This document shows positions 1 to 9,882 of a stretch of 53,786 bases of DNA, one piece after another (positions within the stretch are counted from its first letter, which is position 1; each line of letters starts with the position of its first letter). Both the position numbers and the translations under genes were made by a program. The notes beneath the pieces were generated by a model. That model searched no databases. It was not told the DNA's origin and was given only the letters and a program-made list of their open reading frames with translations. The stretch is from Candidatus Angelobacter sp. Gp1-AA117 (GTDB lineage: Bacteria > Acidobacteriota > Terriglobia > Terriglobales > Acidobacteriaceae), in NCBI GenBank assembly GCA_003223515.1, contig QHVI01000059.1:1-53786 (forward strand). The letters are read 5' to 3'.

Positions 1-182
1 CCCATCGCTATGTGTTCCAGAATCGGCTCAAGATCGCTGGTGGCTGGTGGAAAGTGGAAAGTTTAAGGAAGATGATAGCTCTGCGGATCTTGCGAGCCAA
101 CCATGGTTGGGAAGATTACTGGAGCAACGTGCATCAGCAAGCTGCATAGCTGACTCGCACTTTTAATTACACCCGTGCTGGA

Positions 183-211
183 TTGACTTCTGCCGATGGA
201 TTGGCTAGGAT
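183..211 (+). promoter_or_regulatory. Candidate sigma-70 promoter of the his operon
   Basis: TTGACT at 183-188 and TAGGAT at 206-211 are separated by 17 bp, close to the sigma-70 consensus. Transcription would start near 218, directly at the leader peptide ATG (219), so the leader would be leaderless or nearly so. The AGGA inside the -10 box is also well placed (8 nt) to be a ribosome site if transcription starts further upstream, and these two readings exclude each other. Nothing gene-like was seen in 1-182. Confidence 0.5.
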
Positions 212-218
212 ACCTTCC

Positions 219-293
219 ATGCTTTCGCTGATCCACCGCCATCACCATCATCACCACATGGCGAACGTGCCGGCGGAGGCCTGTAACAGTTAA
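219..293 (+). CDS. hisL: his operon leader peptide (attenuator peptide)
   Basis: This is a 24-codon open frame starting at ATG 219 and ending at TAA 291-293. The peptide begins MLSLIHRHHHHHHM, so it has seven His codons, six of them consecutive (240-257). It ends 22 nt before an intrinsic terminator and about 80 nt before hisI. In enterobacterial his operons, ribosome stalling at such a His run when charged tRNA-His is scarce lets an antiterminator form. The same logic is inferred here. After the His run there is a hairpin CTGTA/TACAG (281-285/294-298), and GGCGG at 272-276 can pair with CCGCC at 320-324 inside the terminator's 5' arm, a possible antiterminator. No homology search was possible; the call rests on codon content and position. 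Confidence 0.8.
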   Translation: MLSLIHRHHHHHHMANVPAEACNS

Positions 294-315
294 TACAGCG
301 CAATCATAAGATTGA

Positions 316-346
316 AAGCCCGCCAGACACAACATGGCGGGCTTTT
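316..346 (+). terminator. Intrinsic terminator / his attenuator
   Basis: Stem AAGCCCGCCA (316-325) and TGGCGGGCTT (335-344) form ten pairs around a 9-nt loop, followed by a short U run ending at 346. It lies between the His-rich leader peptide and hisI, on the same strand, which fits an attenuator better than a terminator for an upstream gene, since no upstream gene is visible. Confidence 0.75.
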
Positions 347-374
347 CTGCGTTTGCGCAAACCATGAGGGGAAC

Positions 375-716
375 ATGCAAATCGATTTTGCCAAGATGGA
401 TGGCCTGGCTCCAGCCATTGTCCAGGAAGATACGACCGGCGAGGTGCTGATGGTCGGCTTCATGAATTCTGAGGCTTTCGAAAAGACCATAGAGACCGGG
501 TACGTCACGTTTTATTCCCGCACGCGGCAGAAGCTGTGGATGAAGGGCGAGACGTCAGGCAATCGCCTGCGGGTCATCTCAGCGCTCACCGACTGCGACC
601 GCGACACCGTATTGTTTCGGGTCCATGTAGAAGGCGACGGACTGGTTTGCCACACGGGGACGAAATCGTGCTTCACAGAACCGGTGGAGATCAAGAAAGC
701 AGAGGTGGGCCGATGA
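375..716 (+). CDS. hisI: Phosphoribosyl-AMP cyclohydrolase
   Basis: This enzyme opens the purine ring of phosphoribosyl-AMP in histidine synthesis; it is a zinc enzyme of the cytoplasm. The 113-residue protein from ATG 375 begins [13 protein letters not shown], and GAGGGG just upstream acts as ribosome site. An upstream in-frame ATG (312) would start inside the attenuator hairpin and is rejected. The family signature is present: [10 protein letters not shown], then CHTGTKSCF near the C-terminus, supplying the metal-binding cysteines. It is the single-domain form; the HisE pyrophosphohydrolase often fused to it is absent here and from the rest of the operon. Its stop overlaps the hisG start (ATGA). 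Confidence 0.95.
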   Translation: MQIDFAKMDGLAPAIVQEDTTGEVLMVGFMNSEAFEKTIETGYVTFYSRTRQKLWMKGETSGNRLRVISALTDCDRDTVLFRVHVEGDGLVCHTGTKSCFTEPVEIKKAEVGR

Positions 717-1582
717 AGCTGCGCGTAGGAATTCCCAAAGGAAGCCTGCAGGAAGCGACCATTGCCCTGCTCAAGCGTGCAGGCTTGAACGTCTACACCA
801 GCAGCCGCTCGTATTTTGCCAATACCGACGATCCGGAAATCGAGTGCATGCTGATCCGGGCGCAGGAGATGGCGCGCTACGTGGAGCATGGCGTCCTCGA
901 CTGCGGACTTACAGGCAAAGACTGGGTAATCGAAAGCGGCCTTGAGGTAGTGACAGCCGCCGAGTTGGTATATGCCAAGCAGAGCCTGGGTACGGTGCGG
1001 TGGGTACTGGCAGTGCCGGAAGACTCCGGCTTTAACAAGCCTGAAGACCTTGCAGGCAAGATCATCGCTACCGAACTTGTGAACGTCACCAGAAATTACT
1101 TCTCCAGCCGAAATATCCCCGTAAAAGTAGAGTTCTCATGGGGGGCGACCGAAGTTAAGCCGCCCACTCTGGCTGATGCCATTGTAGAAATCACTGAGAC
1201 CGGCAGTTCATTGCGGGCCAATCGCCTGCGCATTATGGAAACCGTGCTGGAATCGAGCACACAACTCATTGCCAACAAAAAAGCCTGGGCAGAGACCGAG
1301 AAGCGCCAGAAGGTAGAAAACCTGGGCCTGATGCTGTGTGGCGCCATTTATGCACAGGGACGGGTGGGACTGATGCTCAACGTCCGGCAACCAGATCTGC
1401 AAGGCGTACTTGCCGTGCTGCCGGCTCTGCAAAAACCCACAGTTTCAACACTGAGTGACAGTGACTGGGTAGCGGTGAACACCATCATTGAAGAAAGCAC
1501 TGCATGGAAGATCATGCCCAAGCTCAAAGCAGCAAAAGCCGAAGGGATTGTGGAATATCCGCTGAATAAGGTGGTGCTGTAA
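713..1582 (+). CDS. hisG: ATP phosphoribosyltransferase, long form
   Basis: It catalyses the first committed step of histidine synthesis, joining ATP and PRPP. The ATG at 713 overlaps the hisI stop, implying translational coupling. The protein has 289 residues, matching the long HisG form with a C-terminal ACT-like regulatory domain (family knowledge), so no HisZ partner is expected. Visible signatures are the N-terminal [11 protein letters not shown] and the PRPP-binding stretch [13 protein letters not shown] around residue 175. Histidine feedback inhibition through the C-terminal domain is expected from the family. Its TAA shares a base with the hisD ATG. Confidence 0.96.
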   Translation: MKLRVGIPKGSLQEATIALLKRAGLNVYTSSRSYFANTDDPEIECMLIRAQEMARYVEHGVLDCGLTGKDWVIESGLEVVTAAELVYAKQSLGTVRWVLAVPEDSGFNKPEDLAGKIIATELVNVTRNYFSSRNIPVKVEFSWGATEVKPPTLADAIVEITETGSSLRANRLRIMETVLESSTQLIANKKAWAETEKRQKVENLGLMLCGAIYAQGRVGLMLNVRQPDLQGVLAVLPALQKPTVSTLSDSDWVAVNTIIEESTAWKIMPKLKAAKAEGIVEYPLNKVVL

Positions 1583-2844
1583 TGGCGCGGCCGGCGATAC
1601 GCATTCTGGCCGACAGACGCGCCGAGGCTTTTGTGCGCAAGATGGAGCAGCGCGGAGCAACGGACCTGGCGCGAGTGGAAAAACCGGTGCAACGCATTGT
1701 GGAGGACGTCCGCAAAAATGGGGATGCTGCCCTGCGCCGTTATGCGGAGAAGTGGGATGGGCTGGCGCCGAAGCAATCTTTGCGCGCTTCTGAGAAGGAA
1801 CTGAAGCAGGCTTGGAATTCCGTTTCTGCTGAGTTCCGCACAGCACTGAAGACAGCAGCAGGCAACATTCGCCGTTATTGTGAATGGCAGAAGCCGCAGG
1901 AGTGGGAACGCTCATCGCAGGCAGGTGTGAAAGTTGGGCAGGTGGTTCGCCCATTGCAATCGGCAGGATGTTACGTGCCGGGCGGACGTTACCCTCTGCC
2001 CTCGACCATGCTGATGACTGTAATTCCAGCGCAGGTCGCGGGAGTGGAGAAGGTTCGGGTAGTCTCTCCGCGTCCAGCGAAAGAAACTCTGGCTGCTGCT
2101 CATTTCCTGGACGTGAAGGAGTTTTACCGCATGGGCGGCGCACAGGCGATTGCCGCGCTGGCTTATGGGACAAAGAGTGTTCCCAAAGTCGACAAGATCG
2201 TTGGGCCGGGAAACCTGTATGTAACGGCAGCCAAGAAGATGGTGGCTTTTGACTGCTCCATTGATTTCCTCGCCGGGCCTACAGAAGTGGTCATTGTGAG
2301 TCACAGCGGAGATGCTCGATTCATCGCCGCTGACCTGGTGGCCCAGGCAGAGCATGATCCTGATGCTTTGGCTATATTTATTACGACAAGGAAGGATCTG
2401 GCAAATTCAGTCGCGGATGAAATTCAGAAAGCAGCAGCGGGAAATAACATAGCGAAGACTTCCCTGGCCGGGAATGGAGCCATTCTGCTGGCAAGCTCAC
2501 GCGAGCAGGCGCTGGAATTTGCCAACCGTATTGCACCGGAGCACATCACTGTGGATGAAGAAGATCAGCAACTGGTGCGGAATGCAGGTTCCATCTTTGT
2601 GGGTGACTATTCGCCCCAGGCTGCCGGCGACTATGCAGCCGGACCCAATCACGTTTTGCCTACGGGAGCAGCGGCACGCTTCCGGGGCGGATTAAGTGTC
2701 ATGGATTTCGTGAAGCTCATCTCCATCCAGCAGCTTTCCCGCGGTGGCCTGAGTACAATTGCTCCGGCGGTGGTAACACTGGCCGAAGCTGAAGGCCTGA
2801 AGGCCCATGCCGAATCTATACGAGTGAGGTGTACCCATGCTTAA
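1582..2844 (+). CDS. hisD: Histidinol dehydrogenase
   Basis: It oxidises L-histidinol to histidine in two NAD-dependent steps, the end of the pathway. The 420-residue length is typical. Conserved elements include the [12 protein letters not shown] and [12 protein letters not shown] segments, the zinc-ligand segment [10 protein letters not shown], the catalytic [22 protein letters not shown], and a late His in [10 protein letters not shown]. The start codon overlaps the hisG stop (TAATG) and the 3' end overlaps hisC by 8 bp. Confidence 0.97.
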   Translation: MARPAIRILADRRAEAFVRKMEQRGATDLARVEKPVQRIVEDVRKNGDAALRRYAEKWDGLAPKQSLRASEKELKQAWNSVSAEFRTALKTAAGNIRRYCEWQKPQEWERSSQAGVKVGQVVRPLQSAGCYVPGGRYPLPSTMLMTVIPAQVAGVEKVRVVSPRPAKETLAAAHFLDVKEFYRMGGAQAIAALAYGTKSVPKVDKIVGPGNLYVTAAKKMVAFDCSIDFLAGPTEVVIVSHSGDARFIAADLVAQAEHDPDALAIFITTRKDLANSVADEIQKAAAGNNIAKTSLAGNGAILLASSREQALEFANRIAPEHITVDEEDQQLVRNAGSIFVGDYSPQAAGDYAAGPNHVLPTGAAARFRGGLSVMDFVKLISIQQLSRGGLSTIAPAVVTLAEAEGLKAHAESIRVRCTHA

Positions 2845-3907
2845 AGCCCGCAAGTGCGTACGAGAGATGCGCGAGTACCATTCACCGCTGAGCGCACCGG
2901 CAACCGAGTTGCGCCTGGACATGAATGAGAACACCACCGGGTGCTCACCGCGAGTGCTGGCCAAAATTCGCAGCCTGGATGCCAAGCTGCTTGCGCTTTA
3001 TCCCCGGCGCGAGTACGGCGAAAGACTGGTGGCTGATTTTCTCGGCATCAATCCTTCTGAGGCGATGCTTACGAATGGCGCCGACGAAGGCATCGATCTC
3101 CTGTGCCGGGCTTATCTGGATAACAATGACGAATTGGTCCTGGTTGTACCTACGTTCGGCATGTATGAAGTCTTTTCTCAAGGCTCGGCAGCAAAGGTCG
3201 CGCGTGTGGCAGCGGGACCGGAATTCGGTTTTCCCGTGGACAAAGTAGTCGATGCAATCACGCCGCGCACGCGAATGATCATTATCTGCAACCCAAATAA
3301 TCCTACGGGAACAGTCATCGAACGGGCGGACATTCTGCGAGTCCTGGAAGCGGCGCCTGATGCGGCGGTGCTGGTGGATGAAGCCTATTTCGAGTTCTAC
3401 GGCAAAACCATGATGGACCAGATCGGGAAAGTTCCGAATTTGTTCATTGCGCGCACCTTCTCCAAAGTATACGGACTGGCGGGACTGAGGCTGGGTGTAC
3501 TGGCTGGGGCGACAGAGCAGATTTCGGTTTTGAAGCGCATGGCTTCACCTTTCAACATCAACGCTTTTGCCATTGAATGCGTGGCGGAAGCGCTGGCCGA
3601 CCGTGAATCGGTTGACGCTTATGTTCAGCAGGTAAGCAGGACGCGCGAGTGGCTGCGGAAACAATTGGAAGCTCTGGGCGTGAAATGCTGGCCCAGCGCG
3701 GCCAATTTCATCCTGGCGAATTTCGGCGCTTCGAAGAATAACGTGCTGACCGCGATGGGGCAAAAAGGTATTGCCTTGCGCGACCGCCCGGATTGCGAAG
3801 GGTGCATTCGCATCACGATTGGAACCCAACAGGAAATGGAACGCGTAGTACGGGAGTTACAGCAGATACTCGCCGGAAAACCCGAAGTGCAGCAGGTGGC
3901 TGGATGA
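2837..3907 (+). CDS. hisC: Histidinol-phosphate aminotransferase
   Basis: This PLP-dependent class I/II aminotransferase converts imidazole-acetol phosphate and glutamate to histidinol phosphate. The 356-residue protein shows NPNNPTGT, the DEAYFEF strand that contacts PLP, and the Schiff-base lysine in [15 protein letters not shown]. It starts inside the last codons of hisD and its stop overlaps the hisB start. The order within this tight operon supports histidine rather than another aminotransferase role. Confidence 0.95.
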   Translation: MLKARKCVREMREYHSPLSAPATELRLDMNENTTGCSPRVLAKIRSLDAKLLALYPRREYGERLVADFLGINPSEAMLTNGADEGIDLLCRAYLDNNDELVLVVPTFGMYEVFSQGSAAKVARVAAGPEFGFPVDKVVDAITPRTRMIIICNPNNPTGTVIERADILRVLEAAPDAAVLVDEAYFEFYGKTMMDQIGKVPNLFIARTFSKVYGLAGLRLGVLAGATEQISVLKRMASPFNINAFAIECVAEALADRESVDAYVQQVSRTREWLRKQLEALGVKCWPSAANFILANFGASKNNVLTAMGQKGIALRDRPDCEGCIRITIGTQQEMERVVRELQQILAGKPEVQQVAG

Positions 3908-4491
3908 GAAAGGCCAGGCTCAACCGCTCCACCACGGAGACAGACATTCAGCTTGCACTCACGATCGAAGGGCGGGGCCAGTATGAAGTGTCCACGGGAA
4001 TCCGGTTCTTCGACCACATGCTGGAGTTGTTTGCGCGACATGGAGCATTTGACCTGAAGCTGAAAGCAAAAGGCGACCTGGATGTAGACCAGCATCACAC
4101 GGTAGAAGACGTGGGAATTGCGTTGGGAGAAGCATTCCATAGCGCCCTGGGTGACAAGCGGGGAATCATGCGGGCCGGATATTTTGTCATGCCGATGGAC
4201 GAGACCCTGGGACTGGCGGCGGTGGACTTCAGCGGCCGCGCAGCCGCGGTGGTCAACACGCAGGTGAAGACGCGAGTAGTAGGCGATTTGCAGTCAGAGC
4301 TGGTCTATGACTTCTTTGAAGGCTTTGCGCGGGGAGCGCGAGCCAACGTACATATCAAGGTGCTTTATGGCCGCTCCAACCACCACAAAATCGAATCGGT
4401 TTTTAAGGCATTTGCGCGGGCGCTGCGCGTCGCCTGCTCTCGCGATAAGCAATTGGCAACGATGCTGCCCAGTACCAAAGGACTCCTATGA
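3904..4491 (+). CDS. hisB: Imidazoleglycerol-phosphate dehydratase
   Basis: It removes water from imidazole-glycerol phosphate. The 195-residue single-domain form starts at ATG 3904, overlapping the hisC stop (ATGA); no N-terminal histidinol phosphatase domain is present. The metal-binding signatures are intact: [27 protein letters not shown], and the C-terminal pair FFEGFARGA and [19 protein letters not shown]. Because the phosphatase is not fused, histidinol-phosphate phosphatase must be supplied from outside this window. Confidence 0.96.
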   Translation: MRKARLNRSTTETDIQLALTIEGRGQYEVSTGIRFFDHMLELFARHGAFDLKLKAKGDLDVDQHHTVEDVGIALGEAFHSALGDKRGIMRAGYFVMPMDETLGLAAVDFSGRAAAVVNTQVKTRVVGDLQSELVYDFFEGFARGARANVHIKVLYGRSNHHKIESVFKAFARALRVACSRDKQLATMLPSTKGLL

Positions 4492-5075
4492 TCGCGATTG
4501 TAGACTACGGAGCGGGCAACATCCGTTCGGTCAAAAAGGCCCTGGAGCACCTTGGAGTTGAGGCGCAGGTCACGGCTGATCCGCAGGTCATTGCAGCAGC
4601 AGAAAAAATCGTCATGCCGGGGGTAGGACACTTCTGCCGTTGCGACGTGCTCAACAAAAATCTGCGTGAATCTATTCTGGGCGCCATCTCTCGTGGAGTT
4701 CCCTTCCTGGGAATCTGTGTCGGCATGCAATGGCTGTTCGGGGGCAGCACGGAGGCGCCGGAGACCTGCGGGGCCAATCTTTTCCCCGGTGAATGTTCGC
4801 GCTTCCCGGCTGAGGTGAAATCGCCGCACGTAGGCTGGAACCGCATTCACATCCACAATGGATCCAAACTGATGCGCGGCGTGGAGAACGGCGCTTTTGT
4901 CTACTACACTCATTCCTACCGAGCACCTGTCGTCACTGAGACAATTGCCAGCACAGAATACGGGGGCGTATTCTCCGCAGCGGTGGAGAATGGGAACGTG
5001 TTCGGCGTGCAATTTCATCCTGAAAAATCGGGGCCGACGGGGCTGAAGATCCTCGAAAACTTCTGTGGCCTCTGA
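4488..5075 (+). CDS. hisH: Imidazole glycerol phosphate synthase, glutaminase subunit
   Basis: This class I glutamine amidotransferase subunit releases ammonia that HisF uses in ring closure. The triad is visible: nucleophile Cys in [12 protein letters not shown], and the His/Glu pair in [10 protein letters not shown]. At 195 residues it has normal length. The start overlaps the hisB stop, and the 3' end overlaps the hisF GTG by 11 bp, consistent with balanced synthesis of the two subunits. Confidence 0.96.
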   Translation: MIAIVDYGAGNIRSVKKALEHLGVEAQVTADPQVIAAAEKIVMPGVGHFCRCDVLNKNLRESILGAISRGVPFLGICVGMQWLFGGSTEAPETCGANLFPGECSRFPAEVKSPHVGWNRIHIHNGSKLMRGVENGAFVYYTHSYRAPVVTETIASTEYGGVFSAAVENGNVFGVQFHPEKSGPTGLKILENFCGL

Positions 5076-5847
5076 GCAACTCACAAAACGGATCATTGCC
5101 TGCCTGGACGTGGATGCCGGGCGCGTGGTGAAAGGCGTGCAGTTCCAGCAACTCCGTGATGCCGGTGATCCGGCGGAGCTGGCGCTGCTGCATGCTGAGG
5201 CCGGGGCCGATGAAATCGTGCTGTTGGATATTACAGCGACCTCAGAAGGACGTAAGACCCTGGTGGATACCGTGCGCCGGGCAGCAAAGCATCTGTTTAT
5301 TCCTTTTACTGTGGGCGGCGGAATCCGCAGTCTGCAAGATGCAGGCAGCATCTTCGATGCGGGCGCAGACAAGATCACTATTAATTCGGCGGCATTGGCG
5401 AATCCTGCTCTGATCGAAGAAATTGCCGGCCGGTTCGGCTCGCAGGCGGTCATTGTGGCCATAGATGCCAGGCGCGGGGAGGCAGATATACCGGAGGCGG
5501 AAGTCTTTGTGGCCGGAGGACGGAAGCCAACCGGCAGAAAGACGCTGGAGTGGGCTCGCGAAGCAGAACGACGCGGAGCAGGTGAGATTCTGCTGACATC
5601 GATGGATCGGGATGGCACCAAACTAGGTTTCGATTGCGAGCTAACCGCAGCCGTGGCTGAAACTGTATCCATTCCCGTGATTGCTTCCGGAGGCGCGGGC
5701 AACGCTACCCATTTTGTCGAGGTTTTCCAGCACGGCAAAGCTGATGCGGCTCTGGCAGCATCCATCTTTCATTTCGGCACTCATGCCGTGGCCGAGCTTA
5801 AGCAGACGCTTCTCCAGGCAGGAATTCCCATGAGGTGGCCATGTTGA
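5065..5847 (+). CDS. hisF: Imidazole glycerol phosphate synthase, cyclase subunit
   Basis: This (beta/alpha)8-barrel forms imidazole-glycerol phosphate and AICAR with HisH. It begins at GTG 5065, within the end of hisH, and has 260 residues. The two catalytic aspartates are recognisable: [13 protein letters not shown] near the N-terminus and LTSMDRDGT in mid-protein. The phosphate-binding VGGGIRS and the second-half SGGAGN are both present, as in the duplicated half-barrel fold. Confidence 0.95.
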   Translation: MASEQLTKRIIACLDVDAGRVVKGVQFQQLRDAGDPAELALLHAEAGADEIVLLDITATSEGRKTLVDTVRRAAKHLFIPFTVGGGIRSLQDAGSIFDAGADKITINSAALANPALIEEIAGRFGSQAVIVAIDARRGEADIPEAEVFVAGGRKPTGRKTLEWAREAERRGAGEILLTSMDRDGTKLGFDCELTAAVAETVSIPVIASGGAGNATHFVEVFQHGKADAALAASIFHFGTHAVAELKQTLLQAGIPMRWPC

Positions 5848-6515
5848 TTCCTTCGATTGACCTGATGGGCGGGAAGATTGTGCAACTGGTGCAGGGAGAG
5901 AAGAAGGCACTGGAGTTCGACGATTTCAATTATTGGATCAAGAATTTTTCCGAATATCCTCTGGTGCAATTGATCGATCTGGATGCGGCGATGGGCAGCG
6001 GCAGCAATCATGAACTTATCGCGATGATTACAAAGCAACTGCCGTGCCAGGTTGGCGGTGGCATTCGCAGCCTTGAGCGGGCAAAGGAATTACTCGCCGC
6101 AGGAGCAAAGCGGGTCATATTCGGGTCTTCCCTGCTGAAGGATGGGGAGATCAACGCTTCGCTGGCCCAGCAATGCTCTGCGGCATTAGGCGCGGAGCGG
6201 CTGACTTTCGCTATTGATTCCCGCAATGGCAAAATATCCATCCGAGGATGGAAAGAAAATACTGCCGTTGATCCTTTCATGATGATCGACGCTTTACAGT
6301 CTTATTGCAGCGCGTTTCTTTATACGCACATTGATACTGAAGGAACCATGAGCGGTTTTCCCCTGGAAGTAGCGCGGAAGCTGCGGCAGGCGACCACCAA
6401 ACAAATGATCGTGGCTGGAGGCATTTGTTCCACGGAAGAAGTACAGGCGCTGGGTGACATGGGAATTGATGCGGTGGTGGGGATGGCGATCTATACGGGA
6501 AAAATCAGTAGTTAG
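5841..6515 (+). CDS. hisA: ProFAR isomerase (HisA)
   Basis: This (beta/alpha)8-barrel isomerises ProFAR to PRFAR, the step before HisHF. The ATG at 5841 is preceded by GAGGTGG and is preferred to an in-frame GTG at 5835. The 224-residue product is slightly shorter than the usual ~240. It keeps [15 protein letters not shown] with the first catalytic Asp, VGGGIRS, and [11 protein letters not shown] with the second. It is the last gene of the operon; no clear terminator follows in the 60 bp before the next gene. Confidence 0.92.
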   Translation: MLIPSIDLMGGKIVQLVQGEKKALEFDDFNYWIKNFSEYPLVQLIDLDAAMGSGSNHELIAMITKQLPCQVGGGIRSLERAKELLAAGAKRVIFGSSLLKDGEINASLAQQCSAALGAERLTFAIDSRNGKISIRGWKENTAVDPFMMIDALQSYCSAFLYTHIDTEGTMSGFPLEVARKLRQATTKQMIVAGGICSTEEVQALGDMGIDAVVGMAIYTGKISS

Positions 6516-6576
6516 TCTTTAGTACTTAGGAAAATCGGTGACTTTACAACCAGTCTTGATGTAATCAGAGATATGC

Positions 6577-7266
6577 GTGGTAACCGTTGCAAATGGCTGG
6601 CCGCTTTCTGAAGAAGAATATGGCGTTCTCGATGAGTTTCTGGCAAGCCTTGAGCATGGTGAACCAATGACTCTCGAAGAACTTGACGGTTTCTTTTGTG
6701 CATTAGTTGCAGGCCCTGAGCTAGTCCCTCCCAGCGAATTCCTGCCCGAAGTCTTTGGCGGCGACATTCCGGAATTCAAAGATATGGAAGAAGCCCGGCG
6801 GATCACTGACCTGCTCATGCGCCATTGGAATGGCATTGCAGATACTCTTGCGAAAGACGAAATCTACTTGCCTTACGTATACCAGCAAGAGGATGAATCA
6901 ACCCCTGCTAATGAGTGGGCCTGCGGATTTATGACGGGCACCACGATGCGTCATGATTCGTGGTCTAAACTCATCAACGACGAGGATCATGGTGGAGTCA
7001 TACTTCCCATGATGATTCTGTATCATGAGCATGATCCGGACCTGGAAATGCGGCCGGGGCCAATCACCCCAGAGCAACGGAAAGATTTGCTAGCTTATAT
7101 GGCGGTGGGCACACTTAAAATTTATCACTACTTCAAAGCCGACAGGGAAGCCCACAAAAGTCCATTTGAATATGATCCAGTGAAGCGCGGTCCCAAGATC
7201 GGACTGAATGAACCTTGTCCATGCGGGTCAGGCAAAAAGTATAAACGGTGCTGCGGCGCATCATAA
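6577..7266 (+). CDS. UPF0149/YecA-type protein with C-terminal SEC-C zinc motif
   Basis: The 229-residue protein combines an N-terminal UPF0149 (YecA/YgfB-like) helical domain with [15 protein letters not shown] and [11 protein letters not shown], and a C-terminal SEC-C motif, [17 protein letters not shown], as found at the end of SecA. SEC-C binds zinc and contacts ribosomes or other proteins in studied cases; the role of this family is not established. The likely start is GTG 6577, with no better in-frame ATG nearby. It follows hisA by about 60 bp and may be read through from the his operon. Confidence 0.85.
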   Translation: MVTVANGWPLSEEEYGVLDEFLASLEHGEPMTLEELDGFFCALVAGPELVPPSEFLPEVFGGDIPEFKDMEEARRITDLLMRHWNGIADTLAKDEIYLPYVYQQEDESTPANEWACGFMTGTTMRHDSWSKLINDEDHGGVILPMMILYHEHDPDLEMRPGPITPEQRKDLLAYMAVGTLKIYHYFKADREAHKSPFEYDPVKRGPKIGLNEPCPCGSGKKYKRCCGAS

Positions 7267-7313
7267 TGACAGGAGACAGTGCCGAGCACCGTCTCTACGG
7301 CACATTATTTAAT

Positions 7314-9776
7314 TTATTCATATCTCAGGGCAATCATGGGATCAACGCGGGAGGCGCGGCGAGCTGGAATCAGGCAGGCCAGAAGCGCAACCAGTACCAA
7401 GAGTGCTGCGGTGCTAAGAAAACTAGGCGCATCGAAGATCCCGATTCCATAGAGCAGTGAATTCATCAGATATGCCGCGAGACATGAAAGTGCAAGACCG
7501 GCAACAACTCCGACGGCAACCATCATCATGCCTGTACTAATGACCATGCCTATAACGTCGCGTCTCTGCGCACCTAAGGCCATGCGCAAGCCAAGTTCAC
7601 GCGTACGCTGGCTCACTGAATACGACATAACGCCGTAAGTTCCCATGGCAGCCAGGATAAGCGCCAGCAGTCCGAAGCCGCCGAGCAGTTCCGCGCCCAG
7701 CTTGGGCGCAGCCAGCGATTGATCCAACAGCTCATTCACAGTAATCACACGATTCAGTGGAACGGTGGGGTCTATGGACTTCAGCGCACTGGCGATGGTA
7801 TTGACTGCGGCATTGGGTTCACCTTTGGTGTGCACCCATAGAAACACTGCAGCAGTGAACTGCTGCTTGAGCGGGAAGTAAATCATGGGTTTGGGTGGCT
7901 CACCCAGTGTCAGGTACTTGGCATTATTCACCAGTCCGACTACGGTCACATCCCACGTGGTAAGAAGAAAATGGAGATGCTTGCCTAGCGGTTCTTCTCC
8001 GGGCCAGAACTGCTGGGCGGCGGCCTGGTTAATGACGGCTACGAGTGAACCCTTTGTATCGTCCTGATCGGTAAAATCACGGCCGCGCAAAAGGCTCATT
8101 CCGGACGCGGAGAAAAAACCGGGCTTCACCACAAAAATGGGCGTCTGTTTCCCATTGCGCGGATCGGACATATCCGCGCCATCGGTGAAGGTAGTGCGTT
8201 CAATACCGCCATTGAAAGGCGCGTGATCAGAAATTCCAGCGTTGGTAATCATGGGAAGCGCGCGCACGCGGTCCAAGGCATCCTGGAAGAACTGTTCCGC
8301 CTTAGGCTGTGGAAAGCGTTGAGCGGCAAGATTGATGAACATGGTGAGTTCATGTTTGACTTCGAAGCCAGGATTGATGTCCTGGGCATTCCGCAAACTG
8401 TGAATGAACAGGCCGGCTCCAACCAGAGCGATGAGCGAAAGAGTGACCTGCACCATGACCAGAACACCACGCAATCCGTACCAGCGTGTGCTTCCGGCGG
8501 ATGAGTCAGTGCGGTCGCGGAGCACGGTCAAGCGCTCCGTTCTCGAGGACTGCAAAGCAGGCATGAGGCCGCAGACCAATGTGGCGAAAAACGAGATGCC
8601 GAGCGAGTAGAGCAGAACTTTGCCATCGATGCTGAAGTCAAGGTTTCGAGGCACACCGTTGGGTAAAAGTTTTGTGATCAGCGCACGAGCCCCAAAGGCA
8701 CATAGTGTGCCCAGCACGCCCGCCAGCAACGCGAGCAGAAAACTTTCAGTCAGAAGCTGGCGGATCAGCCGGTTGCGGGAAGCACCCATGGAAAGGCGAA
8801 TGGCAATTTCGCGCTGACGCTGAGCGCCGCGCGCCAGCAGCAAGTTGGCTACATTGGCGCAGGCAATCAATAACACCAACCCCACAATGGCGCTCATGAC
8901 GACTCCCGCCTTTACCCAGGCGCCACGCTGCTGCAAGGGAACAACGGTGTCGTCGATTGGCATCAGGAGCACACCACGGCCGCCATTCTCCTTGGGGTAT
9001 TCGCGCATTAATTCGTCATTTAATTTGCCCATGGACAGTTCGGCCTGGCGAAAACTCACGCCAGGCTTCAGGCGGCCAACCAGAAAGGTCATGCGCGCGC
9101 CGCGTTGATTAAACCAGTCTTTCAGAATGCCGGTGAGGATCTGCTCGTGCATGGCTATGGGAATGAAGACATCAGGACTGCCCATGGTGCCAAGATCATG
9201 AAAATCAGGTGGAGCAATGCCGACGACGTGATAGTCCTGCGCACCAACACGGATCGCCTGTCCCAGTATCTTTGGATCACCGCCGAATTGGGTCTTCCAT
9301 AGCGCATTGCTGATCACAGCTACCGGACGAGCGCCCGGCGAGCCGTCCTCGTCAGCCTGGAAGCCACGCCCCAAAACGGGCTGCACACCCATGATGTCAA
9401 AAAAATTGCCGTTGACCAGCAGGGCGAAGACATTGGTTTCCTTGCCGGAGATGACCAGATTGGAACCGGTGGGAATGAGGACAGACAGACCCGTGAAAAC
9501 ATCATTTTTCTCACGGTAGTCGCGAGCATTGAGATAAGAGATGGGAAGAAACTGCTGTTGCGTAGCTCCCCGGTTAGAGGCGCTGGAAAACACCGTAATC
9601 ACACGGCCAGAATCGGTTACCGGAACGACGTGCAGAAACACCGCCTTCACGATGGTGAAGATGGTAGTGTTCGCGCCGATTCCCAGGGTCAATGAGAGCA
9701 CGGCAACCAGAGTGAAGCCCGGCTTTTTCACCAGCATGCGAGCGGCAAACTTCAGGTCTTGAAGAAAGGTGTCCAT
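7314..9776 (-). CDS. Acidobacterial-type duplicated orphan permease (FtsX/MacB-like)
   Basis: This is an integral membrane protein of the ABC3 permease group. From the preferred start at 9776 (MDTFLQDLKFAARML, with AGGGA upstream) it has 820 residues, versus about 400 for a single permease. It contains an N-terminal membrane segment (VLSLTLGIGANTTIF), a periplasmic MacB-like core, a central membrane bundle, and then a second periplasmic-plus-membrane copy ending in VDPMIALRYE. The strongly conserved FtsX motif LARGAQRQREIAIRLSMGAS occurs in the first half and SQRTRELGLRMALGAQRR in the second. No ABC ATPase gene is adjacent, as is usual for this family. Substrate unknown. An upstream in-frame start at 9815 is possible. 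Confidence 0.9.
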   Translation of the reverse strand: MDTFLQDLKFAARMLVKKPGFTLVAVLSLTLGIGANTTIFTIVKAVFLHVVPVTDSGRVITVFSSASNRGATQQQFLPISYLNARDYREKNDVFTGLSVLIPTGSNLVISGKETNVFALLVNGNFFDIMGVQPVLGRGFQADEDGSPGARPVAVISNALWKTQFGGDPKILGQAIRVGAQDYHVVGIAPPDFHDLGTMGSPDVFIPIAMHEQILTGILKDWFNQRGARMTFLVGRLKPGVSFRQAELSMGKLNDELMREYPKENGGRGVLLMPIDDTVVPLQQRGAWVKAGVVMSAIVGLVLLIACANVANLLLARGAQRQREIAIRLSMGASRNRLIRQLLTESFLLALLAGVLGTLCAFGARALITKLLPNGVPRNLDFSIDGKVLLYSLGISFFATLVCGLMPALQSSRTERLTVLRDRTDSSAGSTRWYGLRGVLVMVQVTLSLIALVGAGLFIHSLRNAQDINPGFEVKHELTMFINLAAQRFPQPKAEQFFQDALDRVRALPMITNAGISDHAPFNGGIERTTFTDGADMSDPRNGKQTPIFVVKPGFFSASGMSLLRGRDFTDQDDTKGSLVAVINQAAAQQFWPGEEPLGKHLHFLLTTWDVTVVGLVNNAKYLTLGEPPKPMIYFPLKQQFTAAVFLWVHTKGEPNAAVNTIASALKSIDPTVPLNRVITVNELLDQSLAAPKLGAELLGGFGLLALILAAMGTYGVMSYSVSQRTRELGLRMALGAQRRDVIGMVISTGMMMVAVGVVAGLALSCLAAYLMNSLLYGIGIFDAPSFLSTAALLVLVALLACLIPARRASRVDPMIALRYE

Positions 9777-9882
9777 GTTTTCCCTTAAACACGCGAGTCT
9801 GTACGGAAGAGACACTTAAAAGAGAGACGATTTTTAAAGAAATTGGTTAGCGTCTCAGCACCGGAATTGGAGCATTTATCCA

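Noticed and set aside
240-257. Six tandem His codons as a vector-derived His-tag
   Set aside because: The run is in a short leader frame with promoter and terminator in native his-operon position, with no vector sequence around it.
4365-5765. Long open frame (466 codons) on the minus strand inside hisB-hisH-hisF
   Set aside because: It is antisense to three intact his genes; Ala/Arg/Ser-rich shadow composition and no recognisable motif.
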